Shown here: one piece after another, positions 54,352 through 63,898 of the stretch
Numbering within the stretch: position 1 is the stretch's first letter
How the letters are laid out: each line of letters begins with the position of its first letter
Source: Plantactinospora soyae
GTDB taxonomy: Bacteria > Actinomycetota > Actinomycetes > Mycobacteriales > Micromonosporaceae
Length of the DNA stretch: 64,000 bases
Assembly (NCBI RefSeq): GCF_014874095.1
Contig: NZ_JADBEB010000001.1
Span: 4,092,001 to 4,156,000 of the forward strand
Reading direction: 5' to 3'
Program-made: the position numbers and the translations under genes
Notes under the pieces: generated by a model
Told to the model about the DNA's origin: nothing
Seen by the model: the letters and a program-made list of their open reading frames with translations, nothing else
The model's database searches: none

Positions 54352-56349
54352 GTGACGCTTGCCGAGCCACGTCTCGAAACCACACCGGACCCGGAGGGCC
54401 CCGAGCCCGGAGGGCGCACGGCGACCGGAACCGACGGGGGCGCGGCGGAGTCGGCAGGTTCGGGCGCCGATGCCGGAACGGGGCCGGCCGCCACGCCCGG
54501 AGCGGGCTCGGCCGCCGATCCCGAGACGGGTTCGCGACCCGGCGCCGCCGTCGAGGATCCGGGTACGCCGGACCGGAACAGCGGTACTCCGACGACCCGC
54601 CCGCCGCGTTGGCCGACCTGGCGCCGCGACCTCGCCGTGTACGCGTGCTTCCTGGTCGCCGCCTTCTGGGTGACCAGTCAGATCTGGCTGGACCCGGCGG
54701 GTCGGGTGGCGTCGCTCTACAGCAGCGACCCGGCCCAGGTGCAGTACTTCCTCGCCCATTCGGTCCGGGTGGTGCTGCACGGCGAGTTCCCGTTCTTCAC
54801 CGACCGGTTGAACTATCCTGATGGCGTCAACCTGATGGCCAACACGGCGATCCTGGGGCTGGGCATCCCCATGGTGCCGGTGACGTTGCTGTTCGGGCCG
54901 GCGGTCTCGTTCGTGGTCCTGGTGACGCTCGGGTTGGCCGGCACCGCCTCCGCCTGGTATTACGTGATCTCCCGTCACCTGGTGAAGGCGCCGATCGCGG
55001 CCATCGTCGGGGGCTGGTTCTGCGGCTTCTCCCCGGCGCTGCTGTCGCACGCCAACTGGCACCCCAACATCATTTCGCAGTTCCTCCTGCCGTTCATCGT
55101 CTGGCGGGTCATGGTGCTGACCCGGTCCACCCGGGTGATCCGGGACGGTGTGATCCTCGCGCTGCTGGTCACCTACCAGGCGTTCATCAACGAGGAGATC
55201 CTGCTCTTCACCGCGCTGGCCTGCGGGATCTTCCTGTTCGCCGTCGTGGTGCAGCAGTCGGGTCGGTGGGCCGCCGCGTGGCGACCGCTCCTCGGTGGGC
55301 TGGCGGTCTGCACGGTGCTCGCCGGAGCGCTGCTCGCGTACCCGCTGCTGGTGCAGTTCGCCGGGCGGCAGGCGTACCACGGGCTCAGCGACGCGGTCCG
55401 GGACTACGGCAACGACCTCGCGGCGTTCTTCGTGCCCGGCTCCACCACGCTGGGCGGGAACCAGCGGGCCAACCTCGACCTCGCGCCGAACTACTCGGAG
55501 GAGAACGCCTTCTTCGGCTGGAGCCTGGCGCTGCTGACCGTGGCGATCGTGGCCTGGCTCCGGCGTGAGGTGATCATCCGGGCCCTCGCGGTCACCGGCC
55601 TGATCTTCGCGGTGCTCTCCCTCGGCGAGCGGATCTCCTGGTGGAACCGGGGGGCGTTCTGGGGGCCGTGGGACGTACTGGTCAAGGCGCCGCTGCTGGA
55701 CGCGGTGGTGCCGACCCGGTTCGGCCTGATCACCACCGTCGTGGTCGGACTTCTGCTCGCCCTGGCCACCGACCGCGCCTGGGCGATGGAGATCGCCGAC
55801 CGGCGGATGCTGCGTACGGTGGTGGTCGCCGCGCTGGCCATCGCGCTGGTGCCGATCCTGCCGCTGCCGCTGCGGGAGGTCAGTCGGCCACCCGTGCCGA
55901 CCTTCATCACGTCCGGGCAGTGGCGCCCCTTCGTCGGGCCCGAGCAGACGCTGGTGCCGGTGCCGATCCCGGCGATGGGACACACCAACGGGATGCGCTG
56001 GGCCGCGTCCACCAACCTCGACTTCAAGATTCCCGGGGGCTACTTCCTCGCGCCCCGCAACGGGAACACCGGCGATCCGGGACGGTTCGGCGGACGCCCG
56101 AGCGGGCTCAGCGCCGTGCTCGACGAGGTGGCCACGACCGGCCGCCCGGTGACCCTGAACGACCGGCAGCGTCGACGTGCTCTCGACGAACTGCGCCACT
56201 GGCGGGCCGCGATCCTGGTGCTGCCGGTACGGCAGGACAACGTCGAGGCGCTGCACCGCACCGTCGACCAGATCGCCGGCCCCGCCCAGCGTCGGGCCGA
56301 CGTGTGGGTATGGGACGTCCGCGCCCTGACTGACCGTACAGCTGGGTGA
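54352..56349 (+). CDS. GT-C-like polytopic membrane protein, paralogue 1
   Basis: A protein of 665 aa. A disordered Gly/Thr/Pro-rich N-terminus (about 1-90) precedes about eleven membrane helices (95-520) and a periplasmic-type C-terminal domain ending ADVWVWDVRALTD. The first loop carries LNYPDGVNLMANTAILGLGI, with an upstream acidic/His patch, and the layout resembles GT-C glycosyltransferases that use polyprenyl-phosphate sugars, though the usual DD/ED motif is not certain. The three paralogues share PDGxNxMANTxxLGxxxPxxPxTLLFGP. A GTG start is used with no clear ribosome site. Its stop overlaps the next gene (GTGA). Confidence 0.7.
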   Translation: MTLAEPRLETTPDPEGPEPGGRTATGTDGGAAESAGSGADAGTGPAATPGAGSAADPETGSRPGAAVEDPGTPDRNSGTPTTRPPRWPTWRRDLAVYACFLVAAFWVTSQIWLDPAGRVASLYSSDPAQVQYFLAHSVRVVLHGEFPFFTDRLNYPDGVNLMANTAILGLGIPMVPVTLLFGPAVSFVVLVTLGLAGTASAWYYVISRHLVKAPIAAIVGGWFCGFSPALLSHANWHPNIISQFLLPFIVWRVMVLTRSTRVIRDGVILALLVTYQAFINEEILLFTALACGIFLFAVVVQQSGRWAAAWRPLLGGLAVCTVLAGALLAYPLLVQFAGRQAYHGLSDAVRDYGNDLAAFFVPGSTTLGGNQRANLDLAPNYSEENAFFGWSLALLTVAIVAWLRREVIIRALAVTGLIFAVLSLGERISWWNRGAFWGPWDVLVKAPLLDAVVPTRFGLITTVVVGLLLALATDRAWAMEIADRRMLRTVVVAALAIALVPILPLPLREVSRPPVPTFITSGQWRPFVGPEQTLVPVPIPAMGHTNGMRWAASTNLDFKIPGGYFLAPRNGNTGDPGRFGGRPSGLSAVLDEVATTGRPVTLNDRQRRRALDELRHWRAAILVLPVRQDNVEALHRTVDQIAGPAQRRADVWVWDVRALTDRTAG

Positions 56350-58337
56350 GCGGGCCGGGTCGCCCCGCCGAGACCGCGCCGGAGGACGTCGCGGTCCCGA
56401 CGGACGCGCCCGGGTCGCCGCCGGTGAACCGCCGGTGGTGGTGGGTACGGCCGGACGGCTGGCCGGCCCGCACCGGCTGGTTCCGGGCGCTGCGGGCCCG
56501 TACCGGCCGGCTCGGCACCGTTGCGGCTGCCTGGGCCGGACGACGTCGCGGGCCGCTCGTCGACGGAGCCGTTCTCACGTTCTACCTCGCCGTGGCGGGC
56601 TACGTCACCTCTCCGCTCTGGCTGAACCGGGACCGGATGACGTACGCGGACAACGACATGATGCTCTTCGAGTGGATGCTCTCCCGGGCCGCCCAGGCGG
56701 TGACCGGGCTGGAGAATCCGCTCTACAGCACCGCGTTGAACGCGCCCGACGGGATCAACCTGATGGCGAACACGTCGGTGCTGGGCCTGGGCCTGCCGCT
56801 GACCCCGGTGACCCTGCTGTTCGGCTCGCAGACCAGCTACCTGCTCGCCGTGGTGCTCTCTCTGACCGGTACGGCCGCCGCCTGGTACCTGTTCCTGTCC
56901 CGGCGCCTCGTTCCGTCCCGGCCCGGCGCGGCCGTGGCCGGGCTCTTCTGCGGGTTCGCGCCCGGAATGATCTCCCAGGCCACCGGGCACCTGCACATGA
57001 TCTCGCAGTTCCTGGTCCCGGCGATCCTCTGGGTGGTCTTCGACCCGCGTACCGACCGGGTACGGCGCCGGGGCGTACTGCTCGGACTGCTGGTGACCTA
57101 TCAGGTCTTCCTCGGCGAGGAGGTGCTGGCCTTCCTGGTTCTCGCCTGCGGGCTGTTCACCGTCGGCTACGCGGTGGCGGCTCCGGCGACGGCCCGACGG
57201 CTGGCTCCGGCGTTCCTCGGTCGGCTGGGCGTGGGCACGGTGACCGGGGTGGTGCTGTTGGCGTACCCGCTGTGGTTCCAGTTCTTCGGCCCCGGGCACT
57301 ACCGGGGACTGCCGTTCGACCCCGCCGCGTACGCCCTGGACCTGGAGTCGTTCACCGCGGTGGCCCGGCAGTCGATCACCGGGTACGACTCGGTGCCCGG
57401 CCTGCTCTCACCGAACGCGACCGAGGAGAACTCCTTCTTCGGCCTGGGGTTGATCGTGCTCTGCGCGGTGATCGCGATCTGGCAGTGGCGGCGGCCCCTG
57501 GTCAAGGCGCTGGTGCTCTGTGCGGTGGTCTTCGCCGCGCTGGCGCTGGGTGAGACCGTACGGCTCGGCGGGCAACCGCTCGACCTGCAAGGCCCGTACC
57601 GGCTGGTTTCCGGGCTGCCCCTGATCGACCTGGCGGTGCCGGCCCGGTTTCCGCTGATCTGCGTGCCGGTCCTGGCGATCCTGCTGGCGATCTCCTTCGA
57701 GCGGGTCTTCGACCGGGCCAACCGGCCGGCCGAAGTCGCCGGAGCCGCTGGAGTCGCCGGAGCGCATCCCGCGACCGACCGACCGGCTCCGTTGGGCGCA
57801 CGGGTGCCGGTCCGGCTGCTCTGGACCGGGGCGGTCGTCGCCGTGTTGCTGCCGGTGGCGCCGGCGCCGCTGGTCACCAAGCCGGTCTGGCCGGTCCCGG
57901 AGTTCATCGCCAGCGGGCAGTGGCGGTCGTACGTGCCGCCGGGGCGCACCCTCGTGCCGGTGCCGCCGACGACGGGCAGCGAGGCGATCGCCGGGATGTA
58001 CTGGTCGGCGCGGACCGGGCTGGCGTTCACCGCGCCGGGCGGGTACTTCATCGGCCCGACGGGTGCGGACGACCGGCAGGCCCGGTGGGGTTCGCCGGAC
58101 CGGCCGACGGCGGTGCTGCTCGGCCGGGTCGCCCGCAGCGGAGAGGTGCCGGTGATCGGCGACGCGGAACGCCGGCAGGCGATCGAGGATCTCCGGCACT
58201 GGCGGGCGGCGATCGTGGTGCAGGGCGGCCTGCACCGGGGCGCTCCGGTCAAGGAGACGCTCGACCGGCTCCTCGGCCCGGGGCGGGACATCTCCGGCGC
58301 CTGGGTATGGGACGTCCGCGCCCAGGTCGACGGCTGA
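56346..58337 (+). CDS. GT-C-like polytopic membrane protein, paralogue 2
   Basis: A protein of 663 aa. It has the same architecture as paralogue 1: a basic, disordered start, membrane helices from about residue 75 to 500, the loop NAPDGINLMANTSVLGLGLP with LTPVTLLFGSQ, a cytoplasmic or external Asn-rich ATEENSFFGLG, and the ending ISGAWVWDVRAQVDG. Before the last domain GQWRSYVPPGRTLVPVP matches GQWRPFVGPEQTLVPVP of paralogue 1. Translation is coupled to paralogue 1 by a 4-bp GTGA overlap. A sugar-transfer role is inferred only from fold-like features. Confidence 0.7.
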   Translation: MSGPGRPAETAPEDVAVPTDAPGSPPVNRRWWWVRPDGWPARTGWFRALRARTGRLGTVAAAWAGRRRGPLVDGAVLTFYLAVAGYVTSPLWLNRDRMTYADNDMMLFEWMLSRAAQAVTGLENPLYSTALNAPDGINLMANTSVLGLGLPLTPVTLLFGSQTSYLLAVVLSLTGTAAAWYLFLSRRLVPSRPGAAVAGLFCGFAPGMISQATGHLHMISQFLVPAILWVVFDPRTDRVRRRGVLLGLLVTYQVFLGEEVLAFLVLACGLFTVGYAVAAPATARRLAPAFLGRLGVGTVTGVVLLAYPLWFQFFGPGHYRGLPFDPAAYALDLESFTAVARQSITGYDSVPGLLSPNATEENSFFGLGLIVLCAVIAIWQWRRPLVKALVLCAVVFAALALGETVRLGGQPLDLQGPYRLVSGLPLIDLAVPARFPLICVPVLAILLAISFERVFDRANRPAEVAGAAGVAGAHPATDRPAPLGARVPVRLLWTGAVVAVLLPVAPAPLVTKPVWPVPEFIASGQWRSYVPPGRTLVPVPPTTGSEAIAGMYWSARTGLAFTAPGGYFIGPTGADDRQARWGSPDRPTAVLLGRVARSGEVPVIGDAERRQAIEDLRHWRAAIVVQGGLHRGAPVKETLDRLLGPGRDISGAWVWDVRAQVDG

Positions 58338-58408
58338 CCCGCCGCCGATCAGCCGACCCGCCGGTACGGCCGTGGAACGGTTCGGCCGGCGGCCGGATCG
58401 GCCGGGAG

Positions 58409-60349
58409 TCAGCCGACCAGTGGGCGGACGTCCCAGAGCCAGACGTCGTCCACCCGCTGACCCGGACCGAGCAGCCCGGCCAGCAGCACGTGCAGCGCCG
58501 GGGTCGCCGGATGGTCGCCGAGCACCACCACGGAGGCCTTCCAGAACCGCAGGTCCTCGATCGCCTGGCGCCGGTTCTCCTCGGTGACCACCGGCGCCGC
58601 TCCCCGGTCCATCGTCCCGTAGATCAGCATGCTGGTCGGCCGGGACGGGGCGCCGAACACGCCGCTGCCCTCCGCGTTGGGCCCGATGAAATAGCCGGCC
58701 GGAATCGGGAACGCCTGCTCGGTCAGGGCGCTCCACCTCAGTGTCGAGAGGCCGTGCACGTTGCTCGGAATGGGCACCGGCACCAGGGTGCGGCCTGCGG
58801 GGACGTAGGGCCGCCAGGCCCCGGAGGTGATGAAGTGCGGCGGCAGGTCGATGTGCTGGGCCGGCAGCGGGCGGGGGAAGATCGGCAGCAGCGCGAGCGC
58901 GATGGCCGCGTACGCCAGGATCCGCAGCCGTGGCCGGGCCGGCTCCAGCCGGCCGGGTACGTCGACCGCCGTGCCGCCGTCCAGCGCGACGGTGCTGGGC
59001 CTGCCGTTGCCGGACAGCCCGTTCGTGGGCCTGCCGTTGCCCGGCAGCGGGATACCGGCCAGCCCGGTCGGACCCGTCCGGGTCCTGGCGACCTCGTTCC
59101 AGGCGAGCGCGATCAGGATGCCGACCGCGGCCACCGTGACCAGGCTCAGTCGGGTGGGCATCATCATCTCGACCAGCGGGAGATCCTCGGGCAGCAGGTG
59201 CCACGGACCCTCGATCTCGGTCACCCGGCCGTCGATCCGGACCTGCCGCCCCAGCGAGGCGAGCGCGAATCCGACGGCGAGCAGCGAGGCGATCCGGGCG
59301 GTCACGCTGGTGCGCCAGAGCAGGACGGCGACCAACACGGCCAGCCCGACGAGCGGCCAACCGAGCCAGGTGTTCTGCTCGGTCATCCCGATGGTCTTCT
59401 CCACCTCCGGCGAGCCGGCGATGGTGTCCCGGGAGTACGTCACGAAGGCCCGCAGGTCCTCGCCCCAGTTGTGGAAGACGCCGCCCTGCAACCCCCGGTA
59501 GGACTGCGGGCCGTTGAACTGGTACCAGATCGGGTAGCCGGCCAGCAGCAGCGCCAGGGCACCGCCGACGCCGAGCCCACGGAGGAAGTTCCACGCCCGG
59601 GCCCGGGTCTGCGACCACCGGAAGACGGCGTACAGCAGCACGATCGCCGCGCAGGCCAGCGCGGTGAGCAGCAGCATCTCCTCGTTGATGAAGATCTGGT
59701 ACGTCACCAGCAGCCCCAGCACCACTCCGCCCCGCAGCCAACGGCCCGGCTCGCCGAGCCGGAGCACCCGGACCACGATGAGTGGAAGCAGGAAGTTCGA
59801 CGCGAAGTTCGGCTGGCCGTTGGCGTGGTGGATGATGCCGGGCGCGAAACCGAGGAACGCGCCGCCGACGAACGCGGCGCCCCGGGAGGCGACCAGGTGG
59901 CGGGAGAGCATCCAGTACGAGGTCGCGGCCGTGGCGGCCAGCGCACCACCGAGATACACCGAGTACGACACCTGCGGGCCGAAGAGCAGCGTTATCGGGG
60001 CCAGTGGCAGGCTGATGCCGAGCACCGACGTGTTCGCCATCATGTTGACCCCGTCCGGCGCGTTCTGCCGGGCCGAGAAGAGCGGGTTCTCCAGGTGCTG
60101 GACCGAGTACGCGCCGTGCGCCAGCAGCCACTCGAACCAGCTGTGGTCGGTGGGCAGGTGCGACGACACCCGGTGCTGGATGTCGGCCCAGTAGTTGGCG
60201 CAGACGAAGACACCGAGCAGGACGTACGCTCCGATGACCAGTACGTCGGCCCGCGCGGGTGCCCGGAACCTACGCCACCGGCGAGGTCGACCGGTCTCGG
60301 TCGAGCCGGCCTCGGCGTCCGAAGAGTTGTCCACCACCGGAACTGCCAC
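58409..60349 (-). CDS. GT-C-like polytopic membrane protein, paralogue 3
   Basis: A protein of 646 aa, encoded on the opposite strand and convergent with paralogues 1 and 2. It has HSWFEWLLAHGAYSVQHLEN, NAPDGVNMMANTSVLGISLP and LAPITLLFGPQV, about eleven membrane helices, then GAWRPYVPAGRTLVPVPIP and the ending VDDVWLWDVRPLVG, so all three share the same C-terminal domain. The GTG start at 60349 is chosen because the frame upstream is antisense of the propeller gene. A disordered GNGRPTNGLSGNGRPS repeat lies in the last cytoplasmic loop (about residues 440-456). Confidence 0.7.
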   Translation of the reverse strand: MAVPVVDNSSDAEAGSTETGRPRRWRRFRAPARADVLVIGAYVLLGVFVCANYWADIQHRVSSHLPTDHSWFEWLLAHGAYSVQHLENPLFSARQNAPDGVNMMANTSVLGISLPLAPITLLFGPQVSYSVYLGGALAATAATSYWMLSRHLVASRGAAFVGGAFLGFAPGIIHHANGQPNFASNFLLPLIVVRVLRLGEPGRWLRGGVVLGLLVTYQIFINEEMLLLTALACAAIVLLYAVFRWSQTRARAWNFLRGLGVGGALALLLAGYPIWYQFNGPQSYRGLQGGVFHNWGEDLRAFVTYSRDTIAGSPEVEKTIGMTEQNTWLGWPLVGLAVLVAVLLWRTSVTARIASLLAVGFALASLGRQVRIDGRVTEIEGPWHLLPEDLPLVEMMMPTRLSLVTVAAVGILIALAWNEVARTRTGPTGLAGIPLPGNGRPTNGLSGNGRPSTVALDGGTAVDVPGRLEPARPRLRILAYAAIALALLPIFPRPLPAQHIDLPPHFITSGAWRPYVPAGRTLVPVPIPSNVHGLSTLRWSALTEQAFPIPAGYFIGPNAEGSGVFGAPSRPTSMLIYGTMDRGAAPVVTEENRRQAIEDLRFWKASVVVLGDHPATPALHVLLAGLLGPGQRVDDVWLWDVRPLVG

Positions 60350-60464
60350 GAGGCGCCATCGTACAGGTGGCTTCGCGTCCGATTTGCCGCTACCCGGTGT
60401 GGTCCATCCGGAGTGTGCCGGAGCGCGGGGTGGGGACGTCGCCGGATCCTCGGGAGGGAAGTGC

Positions 60465-61835
60465 ATGCCCACCATCGAGCTGGGTGAACTGGGTGCCGAG
60501 CCGGCGCACGATCTGGTCGGCACCGGGAAGCGGGCGCCTCGTCCCGGAGATCGTCGGTCGATGCTCCTCCGGGTCGGGCTGCCGGCGGTGCTCGTCGGGC
60601 TGCTCGCCACGATGGCCGCCGGTAACCCGTTTCCCGGGCCGTGGCGGGCGGTGGACGTCCCGGCCCGGCTCGGCGCGATGGTCCTGGCGGACCGGGACCG
60701 GGTGTTCGTCGTCGCCGGGGTGGGGACGTACACGTCCGGCCGGGAAATCGCCGCGTACCGGCTGCCCGAGGGCACGCCACGCTGGCGGACGACCCTGCCA
60801 CCCGGCGACGTGAGCCAGCCGATGCTGCTCGGCGACACGCTGGTGCTGGTGTCGTACTCGGAACAACCGTCGGGCGGACAGATCGTGGTCACCGCGGTGG
60901 ACGCGACGACCGGGGCGCTCTCCTGGCACCGGGCGGCGACGCTGGAGGCGATCAGCGGCACGGGTGACCTCGTCCTCTGGGCCGGGCCGGAGGGCTGGAA
61001 TCCGCTGGACGGGGACGAACAGGACCCGGTCGAGGAACGCCCGCCGGGGACCCTGCAGGTGGTGGACCCGGCGTCGGGAGACGTGCGCTGGTCGATGCCG
61101 ACGCCGGCCGGTGCCCGGCGCGCGTACGACCACTCGATGCTCGGCCAGGGTCCGAAGGTGGCGCTGGTCGCGTCGGAACGCATCGAGATGCGTGACCTGA
61201 TCACGGGTGCCGTCATCCGGACCGCCCAGCTGCCACCGCCCACCGAGCGAACCGACAACTACTGGTACGTCGACGTCGTCGACGACCTCGTCATCGTGCA
61301 CGAACGGCGGTCGCTGACCGCGTACGGGTGGCACGGGCCGGACAGGCTGGACCGCAGGTGGTCGATCCCCAATGAGAAGGGCCTGGAGTACGGGCCGGTC
61401 ACCTGCGGGTCCCAGCTCTGTACCTACCTGCGGGACAACGGGGTGCGGGTCCGGGACGGTCGGACGGGTCAGGTCCGATGGTCGGACTCCCGCTGGACCA
61501 GCCTGTTGCTGGCCGGCGACGTCTGGATCGCCACCGCCGGTTCGGATTTCGGTACCCCCAATCTCCAGTACGCCGTGGATCCCGCCACCGGACGGGTGCT
61601 CGCCGAGCTGGGCTCCTGGCAGCTGGTCGACAGCGAGGCCGGAGATCCTCGGCCGATCGGGATCCGGATCGGCGCGAACCGTCGGGCCTGGGTGGCCGAG
61701 ATCGACACGACGACCCTGCGGACCCGGGTGCTGACGGTCCTGGAGGGTGTCTCCGGCGACTGCGGGCTCAGCGGGGAGACGCTGCGCTGCCGGTTGGCCG
61801 ACGGCTCGATCGGGCTGTGGCAGCTACAGCGGTAG
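60465..61835 (+). CDS. Membrane-anchored PQQ-like beta-propeller protein
   Basis: A protein of 456 aa. An N-terminal cytoplasmic part (1-33) is followed by one hydrophobic anchor (LLRVGLPAVLVGLLATMAAG) and a propeller with PQQ-like blades (TAVDATTGALSWHRAATLEA, QVVDPASGDVRWSMPTP, VRVRDGRTGQVRWSDSRWT, YAVDPATGRVLAELGSW). Two Cys pairs (VTCGSQLC and GDCGLSGETLRC) point to an oxidising exterior. No PQQ ligand set is evident, so scaffold or sensor roles are likelier than dehydrogenase. The ATG at 60465 follows GGGAGGGAAG. It is divergent from paralogue 3, only 115 bp apart. Confidence 0.75.
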   Translation: MPTIELGELGAEPAHDLVGTGKRAPRPGDRRSMLLRVGLPAVLVGLLATMAAGNPFPGPWRAVDVPARLGAMVLADRDRVFVVAGVGTYTSGREIAAYRLPEGTPRWRTTLPPGDVSQPMLLGDTLVLVSYSEQPSGGQIVVTAVDATTGALSWHRAATLEAISGTGDLVLWAGPEGWNPLDGDEQDPVEERPPGTLQVVDPASGDVRWSMPTPAGARRAYDHSMLGQGPKVALVASERIEMRDLITGAVIRTAQLPPPTERTDNYWYVDVVDDLVIVHERRSLTAYGWHGPDRLDRRWSIPNEKGLEYGPVTCGSQLCTYLRDNGVRVRDGRTGQVRWSDSRWTSLLLAGDVWIATAGSDFGTPNLQYAVDPATGRVLAELGSWQLVDSEAGDPRPIGIRIGANRRAWVAEIDTTTLRTRVLTVLEGVSGDCGLSGETLRCRLADGSIGLWQLQR

Positions 61836-61930
61836 CCGAGGCCGGCCCCGGACACCGGCGCAGGCGCGTCCCCGGCCGGTGACTTGTCGACCACGGATAG
61901 GTTGTCCCTGGACGAGCGGCCGGGGAGGTC

Positions 61931-62620
61931 ATGGTGCGGGTACTGGTGGTGGAGGACGAGCGGAATCTCGCCGACGCGATCGTCCGGGGACTGCGTCGGC
62001 AGGGCATGGCGGTCGACGTGGCGTACGACGGGTCCGCCGGGCACGAGATGGCCTTCGTCACCCGGTACGACGTGGTGGTGCTGGACCGGGACCTGCCCGG
62101 CGTGCACGGCGACCAGATCTGCGCCGACCTGGTCACCTCGGGAACCCTGACCCGGGTGCTGATGCTCACCGCGAGCGGCACGGTCGCCGACCGGGTCGAG
62201 GGGTTGCAGCTGGGCGCCGACGACTACCTGCCGAAACCCTTCGCCTTCGACGAACTGGTGGCCCGGGTGCAGGCCCTCGGCCGCCGCGCCACCCCGGTGA
62301 CTCCGCCGGTGCTCGCCGTGGCCGACCTGGTGGTCGATCCGGCCAAACGGGTCGCCACCCGGGGCGGGGTGGTGGTGGACCTGGCCCGCAAGGAGTTCGG
62401 CGTGCTGGAGGAGCTGCTCAAGGCGCGCGGCGCGGTGGTCTCCAGCGAGGAACTCCTCGAACGGGTCTGGGACGCCAACACCGACCCGTTCACCACGACC
62501 GTCCGGGTGACCGTGATGACGCTGCGCAAGAAGCTCGGCGACCCACCGCTGATCGAGACGGTGGTCGGCGCCGGCTACCGGGTGCCCGACCCCTACATAC
62601 CCGGCCAGGTGAGCGCGTGA
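61931..62620 (+). CDS. OmpR/PhoB-family response regulator
   Basis: A protein of 229 aa. The receiver has acidic pocket VVEDERN, phospho-acceptor Asp52 (VVVLDRDLPGVHG) and Lys in YLPKPFAFDEL. The C-terminal winged helix (about 130-220) carries RKEFGVLEELLKARGAVVSS and VRVTVMTLRKKLGDPPLIET. It is the output partner of the kinase encoded next. The ATG at 61931 has GGGGAGGTC just upstream; the following GTG is an alternative. Confidence 0.93.
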   Translation: MVRVLVVEDERNLADAIVRGLRRQGMAVDVAYDGSAGHEMAFVTRYDVVVLDRDLPGVHGDQICADLVTSGTLTRVLMLTASGTVADRVEGLQLGADDYLPKPFAFDELVARVQALGRRATPVTPPVLAVADLVVDPAKRVATRGGVVVDLARKEFGVLEELLKARGAVVSSEELLERVWDANTDPFTTTVRVTVMTLRKKLGDPPLIETVVGAGYRVPDPYIPGQVSA

Positions 62621-63816
62621 CCGTCTATCTGACCCGGCGCCGGCCCCGGCTGCGCCCGACCCTGCGGCTCCGGCTGACCCTGCTCAACGGGGTACTGCTG
62701 ATCGGCGCCGGGGCGATCCTGCTGCTGCTCGCCTGGCTGCTGGTCGGCGACGCGCTGCGCCCGACCGAGCAGTTGCAGCCCGGCACGCTCGTCGAGCTGA
62801 CCGACGGCCGGACGATCGACGCGAGACAGTGGCAGGAGCAGCTCGTCCAGGCCCATTCGCGGGAGTTGCTGGCCAAGGGCCTGGTGGCGCTGCTGGCGAT
62901 CAGCATCGTCGGTGTCGCCGGGGCGTACGCGGTCGCCGGCCGGGCACTCCGGCCGCTGCACCAGGTCACCTCGACGGCGCGGCGGCTCGGTGAGGCCACC
63001 CTGGACCAGCGGATCCGCTACTCCGGGGCGGACGACGAGGTGGCCGAGCTGGCCGGCACCTTCGACGCCATGCTGGACCGGATCGGTGGCGCCTTCGAGG
63101 CGCAGAAACGCTTCGTCGCCAACGCCTCGCACGAGCTGCGTACGCCGCTGGCGGTGATGCGTACCGAGATCGACGTGACGATGGCCGACGACGAGGCGGA
63201 CGTGGCGGAGTACCGCCGGATGGCGACCGTGGTCCGGGACGCGTCCGAACGGGCCAACAACCTGGTCGACGCGCTTCTCGTGCTGGCGCGCAGTGAGGCC
63301 CAGGCCGGCCGCCGGCTGGCCCGCAAGGCGCCGACCGACCTCGCCGCCGGGGCGAGTTCGGCGCTCTCCGCGATGCGGGTCGAGGCGACCCGGCTCAAGC
63401 TCCAGGTCGACACGACCCTGGAACCGGCGCCGGTCGTCGGCGATCCGGGCCTGCTGGAGCGGCTGGCCGGCAACCTGGTGGAGAACGCGATCCGCTACAA
63501 CCACCTGCACGGCCGGTTGTGGGTGCGTACCGGTTCGGATCCCGAGCAGGCCTGGCTGGTGGTCGGCAACACCGGCTTCGAGGTGGAGCAGGTGGACGTA
63601 CCCGGGTTGTTCGAGGCGTTCCGGCGCGGCGGTCGGGAGCGAACCGGAGCCCGGGGTTCGGGGCTCGGGCTGTCGATCGTCCGGGCGGTCTGCGACGCGC
63701 ACGGCGGCACGGTCAGCGCGGTGGCCCAGAGCGGCGGCGGGTTGGAGGTCACCGTGACGCTGCCGGCGGCCGACACCACCCCGGTGGTGGCCGCCTCCGC
63801 AGTCGTCGGGGGGTAA
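62617..63816 (+). CDS. Sensor histidine kinase (HisKA class)
   Basis: A protein of 399 aa. Two membrane helices (about 22-47 and 88-110) flank a short external loop of about 40 residues (LRPTEQLQPGTLVELTDGRT), followed by a HAMP domain (about 110-160), the HisKA helix with NASHELRTPLAVMRTEID (His172) and the ATPase domain with NLVENAIRYN and GARGSGLGLSIVRAVCDAHG. The very small sensor loop suggests sensing of the membrane or through a partner. The GTG start overlaps the regulator stop (GTGA). The stop is inside a palindromic repeat pair. Confidence 0.92.
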   Translation: MTVYLTRRRPRLRPTLRLRLTLLNGVLLIGAGAILLLLAWLLVGDALRPTEQLQPGTLVELTDGRTIDARQWQEQLVQAHSRELLAKGLVALLAISIVGVAGAYAVAGRALRPLHQVTSTARRLGEATLDQRIRYSGADDEVAELAGTFDAMLDRIGGAFEAQKRFVANASHELRTPLAVMRTEIDVTMADDEADVAEYRRMATVVRDASERANNLVDALLVLARSEAQAGRRLARKAPTDLAAGASSALSAMRVEATRLKLQVDTTLEPAPVVGDPGLLERLAGNLVENAIRYNHLHGRLWVRTGSDPEQAWLVVGNTGFEVEQVDVPGLFEAFRRGGRERTGARGSGLGLSIVRAVCDAHGGTVSAVAQSGGGLEVTVTLPAADTTPVVAASAVVGG

Positions 63817-63867
63817 GGAAGGGCCCCTTCCTATCGTTTTCTGTAGAAGAAGGGCCCCTTCCTAACA
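63815..63867. repeat. Pair of near-identical palindromes (AGGAAGGGCCCCTTCCT)
   Basis: Unit 1 (63816-63832) and unit 2 (about 63846-63863) share GAAGGGCCCCTTCCTA, each able to fold as a 6-7 bp stem. The stop codon of the kinase lies in unit 1. Placed between convergent genes, they may serve as terminators; the sequence resembles dispersed intergenic repeats I recall from Micromonospora. Confidence 0.75.
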
Positions 63868-63898
63868 CTTCTGCGACTCGGCGGCGGGTGCGGGCGGC

